From Acidobacteriaceae bacterium (GTDB lineage: Bacteria; Acidobacteriota; Terriglobia; Terriglobales; SbA1), in NCBI GenBank assembly GCA_019237515.1, contig JAFAGX010000004.1:1-10098 (forward strand): 10,098 bases of DNA, written 5' to 3'. Made by a program: the position numbers and the translations under genes. Shown one piece after another: positions 1-7,952 of this stretch. The notes below the pieces were generated by a model that was given only the letters and a program-made list of their open reading frames with translations, had not been told where the DNA came from and did no database searches. The first letter of the stretch is position 1. Every line of letters begins with the position of its first letter.

Positions 1-1513
1 CGGACCATTTGCCGGCGCGCAAAGCCAAACTCCGAAGGCCTACCAAGTGGTGCCCTACTCTGCGACGTGCCCGACACCCGGCATAACCGGGTGTTCGACG
101 CCTGGCTATGTACCCGCTGTCTTTACCTATAATGGGCCGGCGAGCACGATACCGAACGCGACGCTGGCATTGCCCAGCAACTTTGGGAGTTCATTCCCCA
201 TAAGCAGGCTAACCAGCGAACTCAATGCCAGCATTGCAACTCAATTGACTGTCATTCCAATTGCGTCTCCTGCCTCGGCGGTGATCACCAGAACTGACCC
301 CACGACCGGAGCTGAGCTCCCGGTCAGCAGTTCGCTGGGCCCAATTTTCACCGAACGCGCTGAGACGATCGGGAAGAATAAATTTTTTGTGGGCTTCGCC
401 AATGAGGACTTCCATTTCACCTCACTAAACAACCAATCCCTTCGAAGTCTCAGGCTTCTGGATCCCGCAGGCCAGCAGAGCACCCTGCTTGGGAGCACGA
501 ATCAGGCGCTGACGACATATCCGGCTACAGTGGGCATCGGAACCGACGTTCGCCTTGGTCAAAATGTCGCATTCTTCACTTACGGGGTCACCGATCGGGT
601 CGACGTCTCGGTAGGGCTACCGATCGTCCACGCTTCAATCTCATCCCAGACGTCGAATGCGCAAATCTATGTGGGCGATGGATTTGGCGGCGCCAATTCG
701 AATAACCCAAATTGCTGGTGTTTGGATACGTTCACTCCAGGACAAAAGCCGACCAAGAATGCTGATTTGAGTGGGTTGGTCATTCCGGGTGTGCTCAACA
801 CCGCCAACAGATCCAGTACAGGCTTCGGCGACATGCTGCTGCGCGCCAAAGGCACGGTGATCAGGAAGCGCAATCTCGCCTTTGCCGTAGGCGCGGACTT
901 GCGCTTACCGACCGGTGACGAAAAAAACTTTTTGGGGCTTGGCACGACCGCAATAAAGCCCTTCCTCGCCCTGTCGCTCTACACCACCCCGCTTGCGCAC
1001 GGGATCGTCTTTTCGCCGCATTTTAACGTGGGCTGGCAATATACCGGAAAGAGTGTTTTAGGAGGACTGGTCTCCCCAACTCCAGTGACTAGTGTGCCAC
1101 CACCATTTTTTGCGCAGCCCTTCACCGCGACCAAGGATTATCTCCCGGATGTGTTCACATGGGCTGCGGGCAGCGAGATCGCTTTCGGACGGCGCAACAC
1201 CGTAGTGGTTGATATCTTGGGCAATGAGATCGGATTGGTACACGGCATCGCGAATATGGCTACCGCGCAGTCCCAAGGCTACCTTCCTCAGGTTGGGTGC
1301 AGCGAACCGGGTAATCCCAGCTGCCAGCAGGTCACAGTCTCGGGTCTCGTCGGCGCTGGCCGTGTGTCTTTTGGACAATACAATGGCGCCTTTGGGTATA
1401 AGGCGAAGGTGATCGGCAATCTTGTGTTTACAGCTAATGTGCTGGTCAGGTTCGATAACAACGGCCTGACCGCCCGAACCACTCCTCTTTTCGGGCTCGG
1501 TTATACGTTCTGA
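1..1513 (+). CDS. Outer-membrane beta-barrel protein, MetA-pathway/transporter-like, 5' truncated by window edge
   Basis: The frame is open from base 2 with no stop before the window edge, so the gene begins upstream and 503 codons are visible. The first residues (GPFAGAQSQTPKAYQ) resemble the end of a signal peptide and the start of a mature chain; the in-frame GTG at 47 is therefore probably not the start. The chain shows alternating polar/hydrophobic strands typical of a barrel, with segments such as TYGVTDRVDVSVGLPI, a GFGDMLLRAKG stretch and LRLPTGDEKNF. These resemble the phenol-degradation MetA-pathway/transporter barrel family (Pfam PF13557 type, by recall). It ends in GLGYTF, a C-terminal aromatic signal recognised by the BAM complex. 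All six visible cysteines fall in three pairs in likely loops. The substrate cannot be inferred. It converges on the kinase gene with a 24-base gap. The barrel assignment is fairly sure; the exact family is less so. Confidence 0.75.
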   Translation, partial: GPFAGAQSQTPKAYQVVPYSATCPTPGITGCSTPGYVPAVFTYNGPASTIPNATLALPSNFGSSFPISRLTSELNASIATQLTVIPIASPASAVITRTDPTTGAELPVSSSLGPIFTERAETIGKNKFFVGFANEDFHFTSLNNQSLRSLRLLDPAGQQSTLLGSTNQALTTYPATVGIGTDVRLGQNVAFFTYGVTDRVDVSVGLPIVHASISSQTSNAQIYVGDGFGGANSNNPNCWCLDTFTPGQKPTKNADLSGLVIPGVLNTANRSSTGFGDMLLRAKGTVIRKRNLAFAVGADLRLPTGDEKNFLGLGTTAIKPFLALSLYTTPLAHGIVFSPHFNVGWQYTGKSVLGGLVSPTPVTSVPPPFFAQPFTATKDYLPDVFTWAAGSEIAFGRRNTVVVDILGNEIGLVHGIANMATAQSQGYLPQVGCSEPGNPSCQQVTVSGLVGAGRVSFGQYNGAFGYKAKVIGNLVFTANVLVRFDNNGLTARTTPLFGLGYTF

Positions 1514-1537
1514 TTCGAAATCTGATTGCTGCAGATC

Positions 1538-4500
1538 TTAGTTTGGAGCGAGAGGGTCGAGAATCAGCCAACCACGGTCTCCGCGGCGCAGGGTGACCTT
1601 CACAGATCTCTTCGATTGGTCCTGTCCATTCGGCTTTTTTGTCGTCAGAAGTAACTGGCAAGGAACGGCGGCATTGTCACCGCTGATCTGAATCGGTCCC
1701 TGGGGAGTAAGCGCCATGGCGAAGGCGTATCCACCTCCAGGGTGCATTGCATCCGTATACTTCTTGTCTGCAGTTGGCCAGATCGCCTTCACATCCTTTG
1801 TCCGTCCCTGGTCAAAGGCAGCGTTGAATTTTTCTAAAGCCGCACGAACATCCGCTTCGGCGCCCGTTGGCGTGGGCAGGCTAGTGTTTGTCGGCGGAGT
1901 GGGTGGAACAACTGAGGGCTGGCTCAAGGACGCGAGTTTTTGACTGACTTGCTTTGAAAGATCCCCTGCTTCCTGGCTATGCGCTCCGCCCCCTTGCATA
2001 ATCGATTGCAACTCAACTTGACTCGCCTGTAGGCGACTCTTATCTCCGGAGCTCAACGCCTCCTGCGTTCGTTGCTGCGTGAGTTGATATGCAGCGTCCA
2101 GTTGCACCCGACGTGCATTCTCTGCATTGTCAATCTGGGAGAGCAGAGTAGCAGGATCGCCCCCGAGTGCCTGAATATCGCGCGCGTTTTGCCGTGCCGA
2201 GGCCAAATCGGATTTGGCGATGTTTTGCGCAGCAGATTGCTGCAGAGACGTGAGTTTTTGCTCGCGCTGCTGTTTTTGGAGCGCTCCAATTTCTTCATTG
2301 ACTTTGCTACGAAGGCCAAGCGCATCCGATTTATGCGGACCATTCAGTGCAATCACCTGATCGAGAAGGCCGGAAGCACGCTGTAGCCCGGCGGAACTCG
2401 TTTCCGCGGACGCTTGTTTCGCTTGCTCAAACAGGCGGTGTTCCTGTTCGCGACCAGGAATAACCTCAGCGAGATACTGGCGGGCGTCCGGTTTCCTAGT
2501 TCCTGCATCTCCCAGTCTGAGGATTTGCTGAAGGTCATTTTTCGCAATGCTGAATTTTCCGCTGTCAACCTGCTTGACGGCATCTTGCCAGAGCTGCTCT
2601 TCTTTCAGACGCAGGCGATGAACATTCTCATCCTTCATTGCAGCTTCCACGCCCGCAAGCCGCTCTTGGACGGTTCCGTTGAGCGGCCCATTGAGTCCTG
2701 CAACGCTCTGCAGTTTTTTTTCTGCACCGGGTAGATCGTCGGCGGCGATCAGCATGTCGCAGTCATCAATGGCAGCTTTTTGCTGTTGCGCAACCGGGTC
2801 TGAAGAAACGTTTGCAGGCGAAGTCTGCGGAGGCGGAACTGGTTGGGAAATGTGTCTGGGTCGCCGTAAGAGATAAAGTGCCGCACCGATAACCACGACT
2901 GCTGCTACCGCGGCGATGGTTTGCAGAGTTCTTCGTTGAGATTCGTATGCTGGTTGCTGTCGGCTTGCTAAAGGAGGAATCGTCGCAACTGCGCGTTGGT
3001 CCTGAGTCTCGGGAGCAACCTGCTCGCGCGTAGGAATGGCAACTTGGTATTCCTGTAGCGTGTCAGGCTCAGGCGCAATTGCATCCTTCGGAACTTCTAT
3101 GTCAGTGGGGACAACCTCATGGGCTGGTGCCGGGGATGCTGTTTGCCGATCCAAGGGAGCCTCGACCAGCGCTGGCGGTGCTCCTTCTGTAACCGGTGCC
3201 GGAGCCGGTTCCTCAACAACCTGCGCTGGCCGCGGTTCCTCAACGGCAGTGTCAACCGCGCCAAGGTCTATCACCGTCGGGATAGCGGGGACTGACAGCG
3301 CGATTCCGGATTCAGCTTCCAAAACCGATTGACTCTCGCCTTTTGAACCGATCTCGGCTACAGGCGTCTGTAGCTCTGTCGCTTCCTGTAGTTGTGAAAT
3401 CTGGGTGCTAATCGTGTGTTCCAGATCATGGATCGCCGTTTGCACTTTATCGCTGGCGCGATAGTGATCCGCGATGGTTTTGACTTCCTTGAGGACAGCC
3501 TCAAGCTGCGCAGGGTCGGTGAGTTGCGTCTGATCTGCGTTAGCGGAGTCCGGAAGTCGACGCCCCGAGGAGGCTTCATTCGATGTAGTGCCTGGCTTTG
3601 AACCTCTGGCTGGTTCGGTGGCCTTCCGCTGTTCCTCCTCGCGCTTTGCCGTTCCGCGCCGCGCCGCATCCAGTAAAGTGGTAAATCGTTTCCCCAATTC
3701 AGGATCGGCGTGAGACGCTACACCCGAAACTGTTTCCAAGACGCTAAGCGCCGAGTCAAAGGACTGCACCAGCAGCAGCATGCGAGCATCGCGCACGGCC
3801 ATTTCAAGCGACGAATTGGCAGCCTCGCGACGCTTATTGGCGATTTCCTGGCCCAGCAACTGGAAATCCCGTGTTTGCGAAAACTTCTCAGCAGCCCGGT
3901 CCCACAATTCTTGCGCTTCGTCTAATTGCGAGCGCGAAAGCGCATCTCTTGCTTTTTCTTTTAATATCGAGAACTCAATTGCGAGCTGCTGTTTCGCCTG
4001 TGCGTCGGCCAGTGCCGCCACAAACTCAGGCACGTTGGCATATCGCGACGATTGCGCTTCCAGAAGCTTTACTGCGTCACCGAAACGGTCCTGCAATATC
4101 AGCCGCTTTGAGTTCGAAACGAGCTCCAGAGCACTCTGATTGAATTCCTCAAGGTGGCGCTGATTGTCAGCCAGAATGATCTGCAATTCCTGGTCCGGAA
4201 CCTCCTGTAAAGTCGTCTCGAGGAGTTCGATGGCTGCGGCGTATTTCTCCTCCGAACTCAAGCGATGCGCTTGTTCGGCAACCGCGTCGATCCGCTGGCG
4301 TTTGGCGTAGTTCGCCGCTTCTTCCTGGGCAAACTGGAGGAGATCATCGAAGTCAGTGGACTGGCTCTCTTCGCGGGCGGCTTCGAGCGTGGAGATTGCC
4401 TCGGCGTAATCTTTCCGCCGCATTGCGTCTTTAGCTTTCTGAACAAATTCGTTTCTTCTCTGCTCTGCTTTCTGCCGCTCCAGACTCTCGGTAACCAGAG

Positions 4501-6286
4501 TCAACATCGACTTGAGTGCGAATTCCCCGGAGTATTTTTGGAGCGCCTCCTGGAGATGGGCCAAGGCGCCTTCCGGATTTTGTTCGTCCAAAAATTTTCT
4601 GGTGGAGGCGATCCGGGCATCAATGTAGCTACGTTTTTCGGCGGCCTCGCGCTGCTTCTCGGCCACGGCCCTGAGCTTCTTGAGACCACGATCATCCGGG
4701 TAACTGCGCAATCCTTCGTCGGCTTTGGCCGACGCAGAAACGTAATCGTCCCGGTTCAACGCTTCCTCGATTTCGCTGGTCAAGCGCTCTAACTCTTTTC
4801 GGCGCCGCTCCTGCTGTTGCCCGCTTGCTGCCAACCGGAGTAATTCCTGGATGCCTGGCACGGAGGGATCAATGGACTCCGCTTGCTGCAGCAACTGAAG
4901 TGCGGCGGTAAAGCGGCGGGAGGAAATCTGCTGGCGGGCATCTCCCATCACCTTCTGCAGTTTCGCCTGCTTCTCGCGCTCTGCGATCTCGCGCGCAATC
5001 GACGCCTGCAGAGCTCGCACCTCGGTGCTGGACGGGTCAAGCCCCAAAGCCGCATCGACCGCTTGGTGCGCATCATCAAGGTCGCCAGCCTCCTGTGCCC
5101 GTTCAGCACGTTGAAGGAATTCGTGCACCTTGTCGGCGCGGGCCTTGGCTTCACGCAAGGAGTCCCGCAGCGCAGAAATTTCGAGATTCTGTGGATCCAG
5201 CTGAACGGCCTCATCGAGGTAACCTAGCGCTTCCACCAACTGCCCGCGCGCGGCAGCGTTTTCAGCCTCGGATTGCAATTCACGGGCACGAATCGCGGAT
5301 TGCTGCTTCTGGATCTCTCGTTGAACTTCCTTCAGCAGCGCGTTCGCCTGCGTGTTCTGCCGGTCAACCTTCAAAACCAGAAGCAACTGCTCTTTTGCCC
5401 GCGTGAGCTGTCCTTGGGAGCGAGCCGTTTGCGCCAATTCCAGATACTCTGACGCACGCTGCCGTTTTAGTTCCTCTTGGATATGCGCAAGGTCAAACGC
5501 AAGGTCCTCGGCCGCCTGATAGCGTTCTTCGCGGTTTTTAGCGAGTACCCTTACGATCAACTCTTCCAGCTCGGGAGGACAAGATTTTAAGAAACGCGAG
5601 AGCGGCGGCGGGGGCTCGTGCAAAATTTTCAGCAGAGTGTCGCCGGTATCTTTTCCTTGAAAAGGAAGCGTGTCCGTCAGAAATTCGTAAAAAAGCACAC
5701 CTACTGAAAACAGGTCGCTGCGCGCATCCACGGCTTCGCCATTGATCTGTTCCGGCGACATGTACTGAAAGCTACCCAGCAATTGTCCCGGTCGCGTCAT
5801 GCCGTCGTTACCCACCCGGGCAATCCCGAAGTCCACAATCTTGACTCCGCCATCTTGCAGGAGCATGACGTTAGCCGGCTTCACGTCGCGGTGGATAATC
5901 TGGCGCTGATGGGCATACCCGAGCCCATTGCAAACCTGAATAACGATATTGATCTTGTCCTCAAGCGGGATGGACCGTCGCGCCTGGATTGCGCTCTCCA
6001 GACTTTCGCCGGAGAGAAATTCCATTACCAGATATGGGTTGCTGTCTTGAACACCGAGATCGTAAATGGTAACGATATTCGGGTGCTGCAGTTTGCCGGC
6101 TGATTGCGCCTCACGATAGAAGCGCTGGAGTAATTCTGGATTTTCGACGAAGGCGCCGGTCATCATCTTGATGGCCACGACGCGGCCGATGGCGGGATCC
6201 TGCCCCTTGTAGATGACACCCATGCCGCCCCGGCCAATCACGTCCAGGACGTCGTACTTCCCAAGTTTCTTGTATCCCGCGGCCAT
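1538..6286 (-). CDS. Giant membrane-spanning Hanks-type Ser/Thr protein kinase with TPR-like repeats on both sides of the membrane
   Basis: This 1582-residue kinase phosphorylates proteins on Ser/Thr. Kinase domain, about residues 10-270: glycine loop GRGGMGV (18-24), ATP-binding K40, helix-C E59, catalytic HRDVKPAN (132-139, D134), DFG (152-154), SPE (177-179), D191 and R255. All key residues are present. The activation loop offers only T164 and S172 as phospho-sites. Eleven tandem 53-56-residue TPR-like repeats follow (about 280-880), then a Ser-rich and Pro/Ala/Glu-rich linker (about 890-1118). One membrane helix lies at 1121-1140. Beyond it are five similar 56-60-residue repeats (about 1170-1450), a Pro/Thr linker and a C-terminal NTF2/SnoaL-like domain (about 1476-1582). 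With the kinase in the cytoplasm, the C-terminal 440 residues should be extracytoplasmic. There are no PASTA repeats; PknB-type kinases are about 600-700 residues. The ATG at 6286 is preceded directly by an in-frame TAA, which fixes the longest possible start; only a weak GGA lies upstream. It is the last gene of the phosphatase-cyclase-kinase block. Confidence 0.95.
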   Translation of the reverse strand: MAAGYKKLGKYDVLDVIGRGGMGVIYKGQDPAIGRVVAIKMMTGAFVENPELLQRFYREAQSAGKLQHPNIVTIYDLGVQDSNPYLVMEFLSGESLESAIQARRSIPLEDKINIVIQVCNGLGYAHQRQIIHRDVKPANVMLLQDGGVKIVDFGIARVGNDGMTRPGQLLGSFQYMSPEQINGEAVDARSDLFSVGVLFYEFLTDTLPFQGKDTGDTLLKILHEPPPPLSRFLKSCPPELEELIVRVLAKNREERYQAAEDLAFDLAHIQEELKRQRASEYLELAQTARSQGQLTRAKEQLLLVLKVDRQNTQANALLKEVQREIQKQQSAIRARELQSEAENAAARGQLVEALGYLDEAVQLDPQNLEISALRDSLREAKARADKVHEFLQRAERAQEAGDLDDAHQAVDAALGLDPSSTEVRALQASIAREIAEREKQAKLQKVMGDARQQISSRRFTAALQLLQQAESIDPSVPGIQELLRLAASGQQQERRRKELERLTSEIEEALNRDDYVSASAKADEGLRSYPDDRGLKKLRAVAEKQREAAEKRSYIDARIASTRKFLDEQNPEGALAHLQEALQKYSGEFALKSMLTLVTESLERQKAEQRRNEFVQKAKDAMRRKDYAEAISTLEAAREESQSTDFDDLLQFAQEEAANYAKRQRIDAVAEQAHRLSSEEKYAAAIELLETTLQEVPDQELQIILADNQRHLEEFNQSALELVSNSKRLILQDRFGDAVKLLEAQSSRYANVPEFVAALADAQAKQQLAIEFSILKEKARDALSRSQLDEAQELWDRAAEKFSQTRDFQLLGQEIANKRREAANSSLEMAVRDARMLLLVQSFDSALSVLETVSGVASHADPELGKRFTTLLDAARRGTAKREEEQRKATEPARGSKPGTTSNEASSGRRLPDSANADQTQLTDPAQLEAVLKEVKTIADHYRASDKVQTAIHDLEHTISTQISQLQEATELQTPVAEIGSKGESQSVLEAESGIALSVPAIPTVIDLGAVDTAVEEPRPAQVVEEPAPAPVTEGAPPALVEAPLDRQTASPAPAHEVVPTDIEVPKDAIAPEPDTLQEYQVAIPTREQVAPETQDQRAVATIPPLASRQQPAYESQRRTLQTIAAVAAVVVIGAALYLLRRPRHISQPVPPPQTSPANVSSDPVAQQQKAAIDDCDMLIAADDLPGAEKKLQSVAGLNGPLNGTVQERLAGVEAAMKDENVHRLRLKEEQLWQDAVKQVDSGKFSIAKNDLQQILRLGDAGTRKPDARQYLAEVIPGREQEHRLFEQAKQASAETSSAGLQRASGLLDQVIALNGPHKSDALGLRSKVNEEIGALQKQQREQKLTSLQQSAAQNIAKSDLASARQNARDIQALGGDPATLLSQIDNAENARRVQLDAAYQLTQQRTQEALSSGDKSRLQASQVELQSIMQGGGAHSQEAGDLSKQVSQKLASLSQPSVVPPTPPTNTSLPTPTGAEADVRAALEKFNAAFDQGRTKDVKAIWPTADKKYTDAMHPGGGYAFAMALTPQGPIQISGDNAAVPCQLLLTTKKPNGQDQSKRSVKVTLRRGDRGWLILDPLAPN

Positions 6287-6340
6287 TTAAAACAGGTCCA
6301 GCCAAGACGAGATGCCAACCACGAAAGGCTGAGAAATTTG

Positions 6341-6366
6341 TCGCTAGCGAGTCGAGCGACTAGCGA
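6341..6366. repeat. Palindrome and nested inverted/direct repeats upstream of the kinase gene
   Basis: TCGCTAGCGA (6341-6350) is a perfect ten-base palindrome. TCGCTAG (6341-6347) is repeated inverted as CTAGCGA (6360-6366), and GTCGCT (6340-6345) pairs with AGCGAC (6355-6360). Read on the minus strand, three TCGCT units occur in a row, two of them as TCGCTAG 16 bases apart. It lies 54-80 bases before the kinase ATG, in the 190-base gap after the cyclase gene. It could be an operator or an RNA hairpin; no T-tract follows, which argues against a simple terminator. Confidence 0.45.
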
Positions 6367-6476
6367 ATTAGTGCTCTATAAATGCTTCAAAACTGGCGCT
6401 GGCGCAGACCCCCACGACATAGACGATAGCATGGATTCAGTGCTTTTCCACTTCCTAAGCGGGGTTGCATCGCCTG

Positions 6477-7781
6477 TCAGACGAGCGCGAAGACCTCTCG
6501 ACCCACCCTTATGGATGTACCGACTGGAATTGGGCTTGTCCCCCGAACCTTAGCGAACGTGCCATTCAAGCTACTCAGGTCTTCGAGGAAATAATTTTCT
6601 CCTCGTAAGTACACGCGGGCATGCGTTCGGCTCATGAATCTGTCGTTTGGAAATGTGTAGTCGCCGGAAGTTCGCCCGAAACGCATTTCATCCTTCATTA
6701 TGGAGAGGTATTTTTGCTGGTCAGAAGCATCGTTGTTAAGCCGTACAAATCTGGCAGCATCCTCATGCAGGGCCCGAGTTACGTCAGGGACGGCTACCGC
6801 CATCGCAGTAGCGGCACCAAGGATTTCCGGCTTGCTTTCAAACCTCAAAAGCTGGCCCCCAACGATCACGATGTCGCGGTCCTCAAGCGTGAAAACTCCC
6901 TTTAAGCGAATGAACACGCCCAGTTGAGTACTCAGATCCTCGACCATGGGTTGGCCGTTGTGGACGAAGATGCGCGCGTGCGGTGACGACATACTCGAAT
7001 CATCGGGAAATTTCAGGTCACCTTCATTGCGCCCTATGGTTAATCCATCTCCGACCAACAGGTGCTCAGCGTCAATCTTTCCCGCCGGTGTCAAATGCTG
7101 CAGAGTGAATTGTTGGACCTGGTCGGTTGGCGAGGCAATGATCGTGTGGGCGAGATTGGTTCGGGCCGGTAGACTCTGGTTCCACCTCACCTCATAAATT
7201 TCCCGTTCTTCACTCTTCCCTTTCAGCTGAAACCGGCCCAGCGGCACGATCTCCAGATTGCAAGCGGCTACTTCCTTGAACAGGGAATCAGACACGAGTA
7301 TTTGCTGCGGCAAAGCTAAACTCTGGACGCGGGAAGCGACATTGACGACGTCGCCGAAAACATCACCTGACTTCACGATCCCCACACCGTAATGTGCGCC
7401 GATCCGAATGCGCGTACAATCCTCGTCTTTTTTCCCGGCGTTAACTTCCTTGAGTTGCTGCTGCATTTCAACAGCAGTTCGCACGCACTGTTCGCAGCTC
7501 TCAAAAGAGGCCATGATTGCATCACCGATATTTTTGATGACTCGTCCGCCCCGTTTGCTCACTACGTCTTCCAGCAGGCTATTGCATTGATGCACCATGG
7601 ACAGCCCGGCAAGGTCACCGTATTTTTCGAAATATGCAGTAGAACCCTGAATGTCAGTGAACAATATCGCCACTGACCGTCGGAACTTCTCGAGCTGTTG
7701 CAGTCGACTCGGGTCCTGGCGGGAAAGTTCCAGAATCCTGGTGACAGTAGTAGAAACTTTTGGATCGTCGCTCATAAGCAT
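6477..7781 (-). CDS. Class III adenylate/guanylate cyclase fused to two C-terminal FHA domains
   Basis: A soluble 434-residue protein with no signal peptide or membrane segment. Cyclase homology domain, about 36-200: metal-binding D43 (FTDIQGS) and D87 (NIGDAIM), purine-selecting K83 and D144, and transition-state N147 and R151 (VVNVASR). By the known class III rules the K/D pair favours ATP, hence cAMP, and the set looks catalytically complete. FHA1 (about 225-315) has the GR pair (250-251) and S265-x-x-H268, but the usual SLNGT loop reads STQLGVF, so the conserved Asn is lost. FHA2 (about 345-434) is canonical: G369-R370, S384-R385-x-H387 and SLNGT (404-408); it should bind phosphothreonine. 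The usual order in cyclase/FHA fusions is not known to me well enough to call this arrangement unique. The gene lies between PP2C and kinase genes, so the kinase is a plausible source of the bound phosphothreonine. Start: ATG 7781 or the ATG two codons later (7775); no strong Shine-Dalgarno separates them. Confidence 0.92.
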   Translation of the reverse strand: MLMSDDPKVSTTVTRILELSRQDPSRLQQLEKFRRSVAILFTDIQGSTAYFEKYGDLAGLSMVHQCNSLLEDVVSKRGGRVIKNIGDAIMASFESCEQCVRTAVEMQQQLKEVNAGKKDEDCTRIRIGAHYGVGIVKSGDVFGDVVNVASRVQSLALPQQILVSDSLFKEVAACNLEIVPLGRFQLKGKSEEREIYEVRWNQSLPARTNLAHTIIASPTDQVQQFTLQHLTPAGKIDAEHLLVGDGLTIGRNEGDLKFPDDSSMSSPHARIFVHNGQPMVEDLSTQLGVFIRLKGVFTLEDRDIVIVGGQLLRFESKPEILGAATAMAVAVPDVTRALHEDAARFVRLNNDASDQQKYLSIMKDEMRFGRTSGDYTFPNDRFMSRTHARVYLRGENYFLEDLSSLNGTFAKVRGTSPIPVGTSIRVGREVFALV

Positions 7782-7906
7782 CCCGCGTTGGCTGGCTCGC
7801 GGCGGGGTTCATCGTGAGTCTACTACGGAACAGAGTCTGCAGGGTGAGTTCGTCCGACGGGTGAGGAAGCTTTTGAATATCTAGTGTGTAGAGAGCTAGA
7901 GCCGCC

Positions 7907-7943
7907 GCGCTCGGTTATTAGCGAGCGCTTTGCGCACGAGCGC
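7907..7943. repeat. GC-rich hairpin with an alternative third arm after the PP2C gene
   Basis: GCGCTCG (7907-7913) and CGAGCGC (7922-7928) form a perfect seven-base stem with an eight-base loop. A second copy of CGAGCGC (7937-7943) could pair instead, giving two mutually exclusive hairpins. On the minus strand the element starts 9 bases after the PP2C stop codon and lies 125 bases or more before the cyclase start. There is no T-run, so it may stabilise or attenuate a read-through transcript rather than end it cleanly. Confidence 0.4.
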
Positions 7944-7952
7944 TATGTGGCA

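Noticed and set aside
47..49. GTG as the start of the barrel gene
   Set aside because: The frame is open to the window edge and the residues before it look like a signal-peptide end, so the gene most likely starts outside the window.
1520..1536. ATCTG/CAGAT stem in the convergent gap as a bidirectional terminator
   Set aside because: Only five base pairs, AT-rich, and no T-run on either side.
4265..4792. Plus-strand 175-codon open frame opposite the kinase repeats
   Set aside because: It lies antisense within a clearly coding kinase region; its hydrophobic stretches follow from the complement of Glu/Lys/Gln-rich codons.
7816..7838. Direct repeat GAGTCT (7816-7821 and 7833-7838) upstream of the cyclase
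   Set aside because: Only six bases and two copies; not distinguishable from chance.
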